Below, one piece after another: positions 10,829 through 20,118 of a stretch of 64,000 nt of DNA (its first letter is position 1; each line of letters starts with the position of its first letter). The translations under genes were made by a program, and so were the position numbers. The notes beneath the pieces were generated by a model. The model saw only the letters and a program-made list of their open reading frames with translations, ran no database searches and was not told the origin of the DNA. The DNA is taken from NCBI RefSeq assembly GCF_004379255.2, contig NC_056047.1:30270293-30334292 (forward strand), written 5' to 3'. The DNA is from Salvia splendens (taxonomy: Eukaryota > Streptophyta > Magnoliopsida > Lamiales > Lamiaceae).

Positions 10829-12388
10829 GTGGATCCTCATGATTTCCTGGGACGCTATCAGTATAATATGGCGAACCAAGGTCTCAATGAGGTTCATATG
10901 TGTAAGCTGTTTCCCGAGCTGCTCATCGGGAACGCAAGAAGGTGGTTTGATAGCCTCCCTCAAGGCAGCATTAGATCTTACAGAGATCTAATGGATGCTT
11001 TTCATAGGAGGTTCTTCCAGAAAGCTGAAACCCGAATCACTTCGGCTCAGCTGCTTTCTATACGTCAAGGTCGCGATGAAAAGATTAGCGACTTCATGAC
11101 AAGATTCCACAAGGAATGCCTACAAGTAGATGATCTCAATGATCTACTTGTCATTTCGGCATTCCAAAATGGAATTCTGCCAGGAGCTCTCTACAGAAAG
11201 CTCGTTGAATGCAGTCCGCAAACAGCTCAAGAGATGTGGGACATTGCGGACCAGTTTTCTCGTGCTGATGAGGCAGACCGTCGAAAACGGTCTTTAGACA
11301 GCTCTTCCAGAGGAGACAAGAGGAAGCCCGATCATAGCGATCAGGGACATCCTCGCCGAACTCCTTTTGAAAGAATTCAAAGGGCACCGGTACAAGACAG
11401 ATTGGGACCACGTCTCAATCCTGAGAAACCACCCGCTCAGTTCGTACCATTGAACAAGTCGAGAGCGGAAATTTTCGAACTGCATTCTGATATGTTCGAA
11501 AAACCAAAGCCGATGACGAAATCGGCCACGCGCCGAAGTCAGGATAAATATTGCTCCTTCCATCAAGACCACGGTCACGATACCGAGGAGTGCCGAAATT
11601 TGGCAGCAGATATTGATGTTCTTGTGAAAGCAGGGACGTTAAAAAAATACCAAAGCAAGCCACCGAAAAAGAATAAGAAACAGAGAAGTGCGAACTGCGC
11701 TCCTCAGGATCCTAAAAGGCAACAGGATCCCGAAGACGATGACGAGCCGCAATATGATGGAGTAATCCAGACTATTGACGCTCTCCCAGCCGGGAAGACT
11801 AAATCGTCTCTAAAATCAGAGCGCATAGGCTTCAATCGAGAGGAGCCAACACATAAAAGGCTGAAGAAGGAGGAAGTAATTACATTTTCAGATGCAGATC
11901 CCGTCCCGGCCATTTCTCCTCATCAAGACGCTATTGTCATTCAAGCTGGAGTGGCAAACAAACTGATCCACAGAGTGTTTGTGGATACAGGAGCGTCGGT
12001 TAGCATTCTTTTTAAAGAATGTTTTGATAAACTGGAAGTGGATCCAGCTCGGCTCAGTCCGGCCCCAATTCCTCTGAAAAGTTTCGCCCAGGAGGACACC
12101 CGCCCTGAAGGTATTATCAGCCTTCCGATTACGGTAGGAAGAGCGCCTACTAGCTCCAGTACGGTGATCGAGTTTTTTGTGGTAAAAGCTCGATCCCCGT
12201 ATAACATTATACTGGGAAGAGACTGGCTCAACACAGTTCGGGCCATTTGCTCTACTTATCACCTCACAATCAAGATCCCCACTAAAGGAGGGATAGCAGT
12301 CATCCGAGGTGATCAAAAGAGAGCAAAAGAATGTTTGCAGATTGCGCTTAAAAGTGCCGAACAATCAGATCGGCACCATCAAGCATAG
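10829..12388 (+). CDS. Gag core plus aspartic protease
   Basis: About 519 residues in the main frame of the element. First comes the retrotransposon Gag core (FLGRYQYNM through RRWFDSLP, SYRDLMDAFHRRF and ISDFMTRFHKECLQ, residues ~6-150). A zinc-knuckle variant follows, C-x2-H-x4-H-x4-C near 11551-11592. The retropepsin-like protease then has its catalytic DTGA at 11984-11995 and the flap-side ILGRDWL near 12211. The frame ends at UAG 12386-12388, which is followed in the same frame by pol. The listed start is only the beginning of the open stretch; the natural Gag start is 10309, across the frame lesion. Confidence 0.9.
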   Translation: MDPHDFLGRYQYNMANQGLNEVHMCKLFPELLIGNARRWFDSLPQGSIRSYRDLMDAFHRRFFQKAETRITSAQLLSIRQGRDEKISDFMTRFHKECLQVDDLNDLLVISAFQNGILPGALYRKLVECSPQTAQEMWDIADQFSRADEADRRKRSLDSSSRGDKRKPDHSDQGHPRRTPFERIQRAPVQDRLGPRLNPEKPPAQFVPLNKSRAEIFELHSDMFEKPKPMTKSATRRSQDKYCSFHQDHGHDTEECRNLAADIDVLVKAGTLKKYQSKPPKKNKKQRSANCAPQDPKRQQDPEDDDEPQYDGVIQTIDALPAGKTKSSLKSERIGFNREEPTHKRLKKEEVITFSDADPVPAISPHQDAIVIQAGVANKLIHRVFVDTGASVSILFKECFDKLEVDPARLSPAPIPLKSFAQEDTRPEGIISLPITVGRAPTSSSTVIEFFVVKARSPYNIILGRDWLNTVRAICSTYHLTIKIPTKGGIAVIRGDQKRAKECLQIALKSAEQSDRHHQA

Positions 12389-12394
12389 CAATCA
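12386..12394 (+). promoter_or_regulatory. Candidate UAG readthrough site between Gag-Pro and Pol
   Basis: The only stop between protease and RT is TAG, followed directly by CAA TCA. UAG-CAR-YYA is the consensus of tobamovirus-type readthrough, and CAA-UCA fits every position. Downstream codons stay open in the same frame through 15685. This is the arrangement expected if ribosomes read through a leaky stop at low rate to make Gag-Pro-Pol. The fit is direct from sequence; function is inference. Confidence 0.75.
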
Positions 12395-15300
12395 CAGCAG
12401 CCGGAGTCAGAGGCAGGCGAAATGAACGAAGTCACACCGGAGCCGAACTCGATGAAAGTTCAGTTATATGAAGATGATCCATCCAGAACGGTCAAGATCG
12501 GTTTCGCGGGAACACCTCTACTCCGGGAAAAGACCATCCAGCTCCTCAAAGAGTACAAAGATGTCTTTGCGTGGTCTCCGTTGGACATGACTGGAGTGTC
12601 TCCCGAGGTAATTACACATCGGTTAAATATTGATCCTTCAGTCCGGCCTATAAAACAGAAGCAAAGACTCTTTGCGGCAGAAAGAAATCAAGTCATCCAT
12701 GACGAAGTCCGCCAATTACTGAAAGCGGATGTATTATTTGAAGTAAAATATCCTTCTTGGGTGGCCAATCCTGTGATGATCAAGAAAAAAGAAGGAGGAT
12801 GGCGGATGTGCATAGATTTTACGGATCTAAATAAGCACTGTCCTAAAGATTGCTACCCCCTTCCCAACATAGATAAAAAAGTAGAAGCTCTGATAGGCTT
12901 CGAAATTTTCTGTTTTCTTGATTTGTATAAAGGATACCACCAAGTTTTAATGGATGAGAATGATGCTTCAAAAACGGCTTTCATTACTGACTTCGGTATT
13001 TTTGCTTATAAAAAGATGCCATTTGGTTTAAAGAATGCCGGAGCCACATATCAAAGGATGGTAGATAAGCTATTTCGGCACCTGATCGGAAAAGAGGTTG
13101 AAGTATATGTTGACGACATAGTTGTTAAAAGCAGAAGCACTTCGGAGTACGAAAACAATCTCAAATCCACTCTCGACGTGCTCAAAAAAGCCAACCTCAA
13201 ACTCAATCCCCAAAAATGTACCTTTTTGGTAGATTCGGGAAAATTTCTGGGTTGTTGGGTTTCAAAGGAAGGACTCAAGGCAAATCCCCTAAAGGTTCAA
13301 GTTGTTCAGAACATGGCAATGCCGAAGTCCATACATGATGTGCAAAGGCTAACTGGATGTCTAGCCGCACTGAATAGATTCCTTTCCCAAGCAGCCGAAA
13401 AGCAAATGCCGTTCTTCAATGTTTTGAAAAAGGCACCAAAGTTTGAGTGGGGAGCCGAACAGAAAAAGGCTTTTGACGAACTCAAAAGTTATTTAACCGA
13501 ACTTCCTACTCTCTCTGCTCCAACAGATGCCGAAGTGATATTCTTATATTTAGCAGCATCAGATCAAACCATTAGCGCGGTGCTTGTACGAGAAGAAGGC
13601 CTAAAACAGCGTCCTATCTACTTTACAAGCCGAGCATTAAGAGGTCCCGAAACAAGGTATCAACCTCTGGAAAAAATTGCTCTGGCATTAGTAAATGCAG
13701 CAAGGAGACTGCGGCCATATTTCTATGCTCACAAAGTATGCGTCTTAACCGATCTTCCACTTCGGCAAGTTTTGGCTAAGCCAGAAGCATCAGGCAGAAT
13801 TGCCAAGTGGGCCATAGAGTTGGGAGAACATTCAATAGAATATCTACCTCGGAAAGCCATCAAGGGACAAGCCTTGGCAGATTTTCTTGTAGAGGCAAAG
13901 TTCGATCAGGCAATCCCTATTATTGCCGAACAGAAAAATCCTACCAATGATGAACTAACACAGCCCCAGAAACCCGAAGTAGAGCCGCCGGACTGTTGGA
14001 TTGGATTCGTAGATGGAGCTTCGAATAAGACAGGAAGTGGAGCTGGTATTCTACTTATCGCTCCCGACGGACACGAAGTAACTTATTCACTTCGGTTCTT
14101 ATTCCCAACCACTAATAACGAAGCCGAATACGAAGCCCTTCTTGCCGGACTTCAGTTAGCGCAACATCTACTTGTCAAATCTCTCAAAATTCATTGTGAT
14201 TCACAAGTCATAGTGAATCACATGCTGGGTACAAGTGAAGCCCGTGGTGAAAGGATGAAAAAATACTTGGACAAAGCGCAAAGTATTAGCCGAAATTTCT
14301 CTTATTTTCGGATAATCCACATTCCCAGAGCGGGAAATAGCCGAGCAGATACTTTAAGTAAGTTGGCCTCATATCCGAGCTCAAAGGTGGAGGAATTACC
14401 GCACAGAAGCATTGATGAAGCTGAAGTACACTCAGTAACCAGTTCACCAAACTGGATGACGCCAATATTAAAGTATCTAGATCAAGGACAACTGCCCGAG
14501 GATAAGAGAGAAGCAAGGAAAATCACATGCCGAGCACGTCGGTATGAACTTCATGAAGGAGTCCTATATAGAAAGTCCTACCTTCAACCGTTATTGCGAT
14601 GTGTAGGACCAGAAGAGACGGATTACATCCTTAGAGAAGTTCATGAAGGATCTTGCGGTAGCCACATCGGAGCTAGAGCATTAGCTAAAAAAGTTCTGAG
14701 ATGGGGATATTATTGGCCAACTTTGGTACAAGAAGCAGTACAGCTAGTTAAGAAATGTACGAAATGCCAAATCCATGCAAATATCCCAAGGACGCCGCAG
14801 ACTGATCTATGTGCTATGCAAAGCCCTTGGCCTTTTATGCAATGGGGCATAGACATAGTAGGACCACTACCACAAGCTCCCCGGCAAATGAAATTCTTGA
14901 TCGTTGCCGTGGATTACTTCACAAAGTGGGTGGAGGCTGAACCATTAGCTACGATAACAAGCTCAAAGGCATTAGATTTTGTCTGGAAGAACATAGTTTG
15001 CCGATTTGGCATACCCCATATCCTCATTTCAGATAATGGGACTCAGTTTACTGACAAAACATTCAAGAATTGGTGCCAAGAGTTGAATATTCAACAGCGG
15101 TTCACTTCAGTCTCTCACCCACAAGCAAACGGACAAACGGAAGTAACAAACCGTACTTTGGTGAAAGGATTAAAAGCTCGGTTAGAACAAGCCAAAGGAC
15201 AATGGGTAGAAAATCTTCCTCAAGTCCTATGGTCTTACCGAACTACACCAAAAACCTCCAACGGTGAAACTCCGTACAGTCTAGTGTACGGCACTGAAGC

Positions 15301-15685
15301 CGTAATTCCGGTTGAGATCGGCATACCCAGCCCCCGAACCCTTAATTTCTCAACAGAACTGAATGACGACGGGCTGAGAGCCGAACTAGATCTTGCCGAA
15401 GAAAGAAGAGAATTGGCCTTCATAAAAGAAGCGAAGTACAAGGAGCAAGTAACCCGGTATTATAACCAAAGGGTGAAAAAGCTGCAGTTTCAAGTGGGAG
15501 ATCTCGTATTGAGAAACAATGAAGTAAGCCGAGCAGAAAAGCTGGGCAAACTTGAACCCACATGGGAAGGTCCGTATCGGGTGTCAGAAGTCCTGGGAAA
15601 AGGGTCTTATAAATTAACCCACATGTCAGGAGAACAAGTACCCCGAACATGGCATATTTCCAACCTCAAGAAGTTCTATTTGTAA
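12389..15685 (+). CDS. Pol: RT, RNase H, second RNase H, integrase
   Basis: Open in the Gag-Pro frame from the codon after UAG; the first internal ATG is 12422 (1087 residues). Domains in order: RT with WRMCIDFTDLN, FLDLYKGYHQ and YVDD at 13106-13117; a gypsy RNase H (about 13500-13900); a connector; a second, archaeal-like RNase H starting IGFVDGASNKTG (about 14000-14370); the integrase HHCC zinc finger (about 14600-14770); the DDE core with GIDIVGPLP, ISDNGTQF and the E in GQTEV; and a C-terminal VGDLVLR...LEPTWEGPY segment. Every catalytic residue I can check is present. Ends TAA at 15683-15685. If made only by readthrough it would be a Gag-Pro-Pol fusion; internal initiation at 12422 is the alternative. 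Confidence 0.95.
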   Translation, partial: QSQQPESEAGEMNEVTPEPNSMKVQLYEDDPSRTVKIGFAGTPLLREKTIQLLKEYKDVFAWSPLDMTGVSPEVITHRLNIDPSVRPIKQKQRLFAAERNQVIHDEVRQLLKADVLFEVKYPSWVANPVMIKKKEGGWRMCIDFTDLNKHCPKDCYPLPNIDKKVEALIGFEIFCFLDLYKGYHQVLMDENDASKTAFITDFGIFAYKKMPFGLKNAGATYQRMVDKLFRHLIGKEVEVYVDDIVVKSRSTSEYENNLKSTLDVLKKANLKLNPQKCTFLVDSGKFLGCWVSKEGLKANPLKVQVVQNMAMPKSIHDVQRLTGCLAALNRFLSQAAEKQMPFFNVLKKAPKFEWGAEQKKAFDELKSYLTELPTLSAPTDAEVIFLYLAASDQTISAVLVREEGLKQRPIYFTSRALRGPETRYQPLEKIALALVNAARRLRPYFYAHKVCVLTDLPLRQVLAKPEASGRIAKWAIELGEHSIEYLPRKAIKGQALADFLVEAKFDQAIPIIAEQKNPTNDELTQPQKPEVEPPDCWIGFVDGASNKTGSGAGILLIAPDGHEVTYSLRFLFPTTNNEAEYEALLAGLQLAQHLLVKSLKIHCDSQVIVNHMLGTSEARGERMKKYLDKAQSISRNFSYFRIIHIPRAGNSRADTLSKLASYPSSKVEELPHRSIDEAEVHSVTSSPNWMTPILKYLDQGQLPEDKREARKITCRARRYELHEGVLYRKSYLQPLLRCVGPEETDYILREVHEGSCGSHIGARALAKKVLRWGYYWPTLVQEAVQLVKKCTKCQIHANIPRTPQTDLCAMQSPWPFMQWGIDIVGPLPQAPRQMKFLIVAVDYFTKWVEAEPLATITSSKALDFVWKNIVCRFGIPHILISDNGTQFTDKTFKNWCQELNIQQRFTSVSHPQANGQTEVTNRTLVKGLKARLEQAKGQWVENLPQVLWSYRTTPKTSNGETPYSLVYGTEAVIPVEIGIPSPRTLNFSTELNDDGLRAELDLAEERRELAFIKEAKYKEQVTRYYNQRVKKLQFQVGDLVLRNNEVSRAEKLGKLEPTWEGPYRVSEVLGKGSYKLTHMSGEQVPRTWHISNLKKFYL

Positions 15686-15688
15686 GAG

Positions 15689-16262
15689 ACAAGGTCCGGT
15701 CAGTCTTGTGTCTAGTTCGGTCCTAGGGTTATGTGCTTTCATATTTTTATTGTGTCTAGTTCGGTCCTAGGGTTGTTGTTCGTTTTTTAAAAGGTTAAAA
15801 TCTTTTTCGTCCTTTTTATTTGTCTCTCTATGTGCGTTTTGTCTCTTATAAATGTTACTGAGGTATATTGCTCCTTAAAGGCTGATCCCCTTTTTTTAGA
15901 GCATGTATTAAAGACAATTGTGAGTCCAAGCTTCTAAGGAAGATACAAGACTCCACAATTCAGCTTAAGAAACAAGCAATTCGTCTGAAACGAACTGCAA
16001 TAAGCCGAGAACCACTCCGGTTAACTAGGGAAAGTCCAATCCAAGCGATAAAACTCGCCAAATAAGGACACTAACTAAGTCCGGTCAAAGAAGAGTTTAC
16101 TTCATAAGACCGAGGACGAGTACAATAAATGAAATAAAAAATCGCTGAACTGTAAATACGCAGTGATAGAAGCGAAATGAAAAAATTTCATTTACTAAGT
16201 CTTGTTCGGCATACAATTCCGCTGCCCTACGAGAATGCGTTACACTATTACAAAGGACTATT
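15689..16262. repeat. Non-coding post-pol region with a direct repeat
   Basis: Between pol and the antisense genes. A 23-bp unit containing TGTCTAGTTCGGTCCTAGGG occurs twice (about 15708 and 15752). The rest is T-rich then A-rich with no coding sequence seen. It would hold the 3' end of any antisense transcript. Confidence 0.6.
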
Positions 16263-16982
16263 CTACTGTCTACGATTGCTAAAGTTGAGCCACCTATCCG
16301 AAAAATCCTCATGATGCTGAGTTCGGGCGTTCCGAGCATATGAAGAATAAGTAGGTGGGCGAGATGCTCTGATCGACCTACCGCCTCTTCCCTGAGTCCG
16401 GGAAGTTCTAGCACCTCGGCGGCGAAGAGTCTCTTCACGAAGCATTCGCTGATCTTGCTCACTCATATTCACAACTCCTCTACGAACTTCAGGGCGTTCT
16501 TGTCTTGACGTTTCCGGTTGCTCCTGAGTCCGTTGCTGATTTGGAGTAGAATTTTGAGTAAGTGGATAAGAGGTTTGAGTTGGAGTGTGAGCATCTGTTA
16601 GCGGGAAACGGCTAAGGAATCTCTCGATTGAGGGACGCCGGGAAAGAATGATGTCGTACAGAGAAGCCAAGCGCCGCAATGATTTCACAACTTGTTGGCA
16701 AGCCGAGCTCTCCAGCACATTGTTCTTCCGGAGTACATGAAGCTTCTCCCACAGTTCATCAACTTGATTCTGAACTTCAGATATAGTCATTCCCCCGCGC
16801 CCGCAGATGAAATCTTCATATGCAGTCCTCTCAGCGATGACAGTAGTCAGCTCGGCCTCCAGATCTTTCTTTATGGACTCTAAGTCCTTATTGTTGGACT
16901 CCAGCTCCACTAAACGAGCCAAGAGTTCATCATACTTCATCTGGTCATCTATAGCTTTTTTCTCAGCTTCATTTAAAGCCAA
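16263..16982 (-). CDS. Antisense ORF B, coiled-coil protein of gypsy element
   Basis: Minus-strand frame of 239 residues starting MALNEAEKKAIDDQ. The first ~120 residues are heptad-rich and charged (ELLARLVELESNNKDLESIKKDLEAE), typical of a coiled coil. The C-terminal half is Arg/Ser/Thr/Gln-rich. No enzyme domain seen. The same frame is largely intact in the second copy (54389-55009), where it extends farther upstream. A possible splice acceptor (ACATAG) sits just upstream near 17044, so this may be a downstream exon of antisense gene A rather than a separate gene. Function unknown. Confidence 0.55.
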   Translation of the reverse strand: MALNEAEKKAIDDQMKYDELLARLVELESNNKDLESIKKDLEAELTTVIAERTAYEDFICGRGGMTISEVQNQVDELWEKLHVLRKNNVLESSACQQVVKSLRRLASLYDIILSRRPSIERFLSRFPLTDAHTPTQTSYPLTQNSTPNQQRTQEQPETSRQERPEVRRGVVNMSEQDQRMLREETLRRRGARTSRTQGRGGRSIRASRPPTYSSYARNARTQHHEDFSDRWLNFSNRRQ

Positions 16983-17244
16983 AGAGTATAGCCGCTTCCA
17001 GTGAAGTACCTCCAGCTCCTTAGAGTTAAGAATACGAAGCAGCTATGTCAGTTCGGCATTTCAGTTTACCGAGCAGGCAGTAAACCACAATAGGAGTAAA
17101 AGAGATTAAGAAGAGCTATAAGGAAAACACGAGTGTAGAAAGAAGAATTTTTTTCATTCACAAGAAAAAATTTACACAAGGAGTGCTTCAAGGCCATTTT
17201 ACAAATAGAAAGAAAGAAACTAAACTAAGAGAAGGGAGACGAAA

Positions 17245-19175
17245 TCATACTTCGCCAGTTTCGTCTCCGGCTTCCCTGTGGGTTTCAGCTTCTTTCTCCT
17301 TGTCGACCTCGGTCTCAGCCTCGGCCTCCCTCCTCCCTCCCTCCTGCTCGGCGCCCCCATCGCCGATCTGCTGCACCTCTTGCTCGGCGTGCCCGTCGCC
17401 GGTCTGCTGATCCTTCTGCTCGGTCTCCTTGCCGGCCTCATTTTCCTGCTCACCCTCTTCTTTGAAAATTGAAGCGGGTGAAACAGGCCCCAAGGAGGCA
17501 AAGATGGCCTCCATGTTCTCGTCACGGTCAGCACGGCAATTACGGACTCGTTCAGCAGAAAGCAGGACCGATGAAGACGCAAGCTCCTCAAAGAGCGGCA
17601 GACTCTGGAGACGCGCTTCAATCTCTCGGCCATACAGCGGCAAGACGACTTCGGGTTCCTGCTCAGCATTATCGGTCATCAATTTCAGCAGATCACCGAT
17701 AAGGGCCGAAAATTGATTGCTCAAAAAGAGTTTCTCCGTGTAAACACGGAGAGCCTCCCCCTGAGCAACCACGGCAGCCGCCTCCCCCTGTTTCGACCGC
17801 TCTCTCTGGATGATGAGCTGGTCTTTGGCACGTTGGGCTTCATCCTGAGCCGAGATCATAGCGGCCCTTGCCCTCTCAAAGTCTGCCCGAGCCTGTTCGG
17901 CCTGGTGACGAGCAGCATTCAAATTCCTCTGCATCTCATCATAATCGCTGGACGCTTTAGAGAGTTCAACTGTGACGAGTTTGCAGAGCATATTGTTCCT
18001 CTGAAAATGGAAAAAGGAAAGAGTCAACAGAGGGGCCACAAAAAAAATATAGGAAAGAAGCAAAGCCAGAAAATCAAGAAGAAAATTCACCTCTACAAAG
18101 TCCTTTGGCCATGAAAAGGGCTCAGAGATATGTTCCGAAGTGGCCGTAACCACTCCTGATCCATAACCCCCCTGGACAATGTCTCTCTCTGGCGCTTTTG
18201 GGGGTTTCTGAGTCTTCGCCTTCCCCTTTGCCGAGGTCGATCCCGGCTTTTTTGGATCCGAAGACTGACTCGAAGAGGTCTTCTGCCTCTTCGGATTCTT
18301 CTCGGCATCAGACGCCGAGCTGGTGTTTTTCTGTTTCTCCGGCTCCTTTGATTCGGAGGATTTGCGACCAAGCCTGCTTAGCATGTTCACTGCCAAAAAG
18401 CAAGAAAACAAAGTTAGTTTTCGCCGCTAAAGCAGTAAAGCATAAAAAAGAAATCCTCACCCTCAGTCTCTTCGTCCGAAGACGAGGAGTCGAACACGAA
18501 GTCACCCTTGACGAGCTCAGATTCCAAATACTGTTTCCTAATCATGGGAATCTTATTGAGCCCGCCCTCGAGCTCGTCCAACGGTTCTACCCGAGGATGA
18601 GGAATTACGGACTTCGGCCCTCTCCAGGAAAAGTTCGGAGCCGCTGTCCTATTGTAAAAAAAGAAGCGATTTTTCCACATCGGCCATTTGGTTTTACAGA
18701 AGGCTCTAAAGGGCTGTAAAGGGATCAAGTAAAACCAGGATCCCTTTCTCTTAAACTGAAAGAAATTAAGGATTGCTCTCAGAGACAGATCCTTTTCTAG
18801 TCTACGCAGCTCGGCAGCAAAGGCCGATAAGTGCCTCCAACAATTTGGAGTCACCTGACCTAAAGGAAGTTGGAAAAAATCAAGAAGCTCTACAAAGGCG
18901 GGGGGAAGAGGGAAACGAAGCCCGCATTCTAAGCAGGCTTCGTAAACGGTGGCATAACCCTCCGGCGGCGAGTTAGCCCTATGAGTGTCGTCGGGAATCA
19001 CCACTAACCCCCCAGGAAGAAAATATTTTCTGTGTAAGGATATCACAGTATCCTTACTCAAAATGCTGTGAAAATATTCTACCGTCTTCTCCCCGGACTT
19101 TTTCCGGCCAGAAGATCCCTTACCCCCCTTCCTACCACTACCTGATTCAGAAACAGTTTCAGAAGAAGAAGACAT
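17245..19175 (-). CDS. Antisense gene A of gypsy element, two predicted introns
   Basis: Starts at ATG 19175 (minus) and runs toward pol. Exon 1 is 19175-18461. A predicted GT-AG intron of 71 bp (18460-18390) joins it in frame to exon 2 (18389-18091). A second GT-AG intron of 90 bp (18090-18001) leads to exon 3 (18000-17245, stop TGA). Residues ~40-200 (YFLPGG, ECGLRFPLPPAF, TPNCWRHL, KWPMWKNRFFF) resemble the plant 'putative gypsy-type transposon' family (Pfam Transposase_28, from memory). Exon 2 is Lys/Ser-rich and exon 3 a long coiled coil ending in Glu/Gln-rich repeats. Antisense ORFs in this position are known from other Tat-type elements such as Grande. A TATA-like stretch read on the minus strand near 19300-19310 could drive it. 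Molecular role unknown. Confidence 0.7.
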
Positions 19176-19483
19176 GATTCTTACTCTTTGATGGTCGAAA
19201 GTCTCTGAAGAAATTCTTGAAGAAGCGGAAGAAAATTTTACGAAAAAGAGAGAGAATGCAGAAGAAATAATCGCAAAAGTGTTCCAATGATGAAGAAAGG
19301 AAATATTTATCAGATTCGCAGAGGCATTTCAAATTCGTCGCACCGTTTCAAATCCCACTTTTTCTGGATTCTCTGGCCGGATTTGCTGTCACATTTAATG
19401 CAGACACGTGCAGAGCACGTCCCCTGACGTCAGCCTCCCCCTTACACTTATCCAAAATGCCGAAGTGATTCACTTCGCTTTTC

Positions 19484-19494
19484 GGGGGGGGTGG
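19484..19494 (+). other. Polypurine tract of the gypsy element
   Basis: GGGGGGGGTGG abuts the 3' LTR start TGATGGG. Same length of G run in the copy after the gap. Confidence 0.8.
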
Positions 19495-20113
19495 TGATGG
19501 GATACGAACTAAACAACTAAACAATAATTGCGAGCCCAATAGCAGTGACGGCCCATCAGCCCAAAACCCAAGAAAGAGTATCAGTTCGGCACAACCAAAG
19601 AGTTTGGTCACAGCCTATAGCTCGGTAGTATCAGTTCGGCACAACCAAAGAGTTCGGTCACAGCCTATAGCTCGGTAAAAGCCGACCAATCGAGCTCAAC
19701 TCTCAGATCGGCAAAAGCTGATCGGCAAAGTTCAGCAGTTCGGTCTCAGTATTCGACCGAACAAGGAGATAGTGGACCCATGCAGGATCTCCACGACCTC
19801 CATTACACCCACGATCTATTTAGTGGTATTAAGCAGTTATCAACCCCCCTACCAGGGCTGCAAACCACGATCTTAGTTCGAATGTATAAATAGAACTTAG
19901 ATCAGATAGACGAAGGTTAAGTTCTCTAGATCCTGAATCTCATATAGCAAATCAGTATTGTAATCTGTAAGCGAGATCAAGCAATACAAATTTTCCCTCT
20001 ATTCTTCCCGTGGACGTAGATTTACCTCAGTAAATCGAACCACGTAATTCTCAGTGTTGTGATCTTCATTTATTACTTGCATTTATTCCCATCAAAAATT
20101 CGCTAAATCATCA
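19495..20113 (+). repeat. 3' LTR of the gypsy element
   Basis: 619 bp, same length as the 5' LTR and differing at three positions (about 0.5%). Followed by the target duplication GGGAC at 20114-20118. Confidence 0.95.
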
Positions 20114-20118
20114 GGGAC

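Larger units (their letters stand above)
9614..20113 (+). mobile_element. Complete Ty3/gypsy element, Tat-like lineage
   Basis: A 10,500-bp element with 619-bp LTRs (9614-10232, 19495-20113), terminal TGATG/CATCA, and 5-bp target duplication GGGAC on both sides (9609-9613, 20114-20118). Internal order is primer site, gag, protease, RT, RNase H, a second RNase H, integrase, a long 3' region with antisense genes, polypurine tract. Two RNase H domains and long extra 3' sequence are features of the Tat lineage. The LTRs differ at only three positions, so the insertion is recent. Pol is one uninterrupted frame; gag has one frameshift. A second copy of its 3' half lies after the gap (52006-58033). 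Confidence 0.95.

Noticed and set aside
17183..18719. Plus-strand frames opposite the antisense gene
   Set aside because: They lack continuity, are shadows of the minus-strand coding sequence, and do not persist consistently in the second copy.
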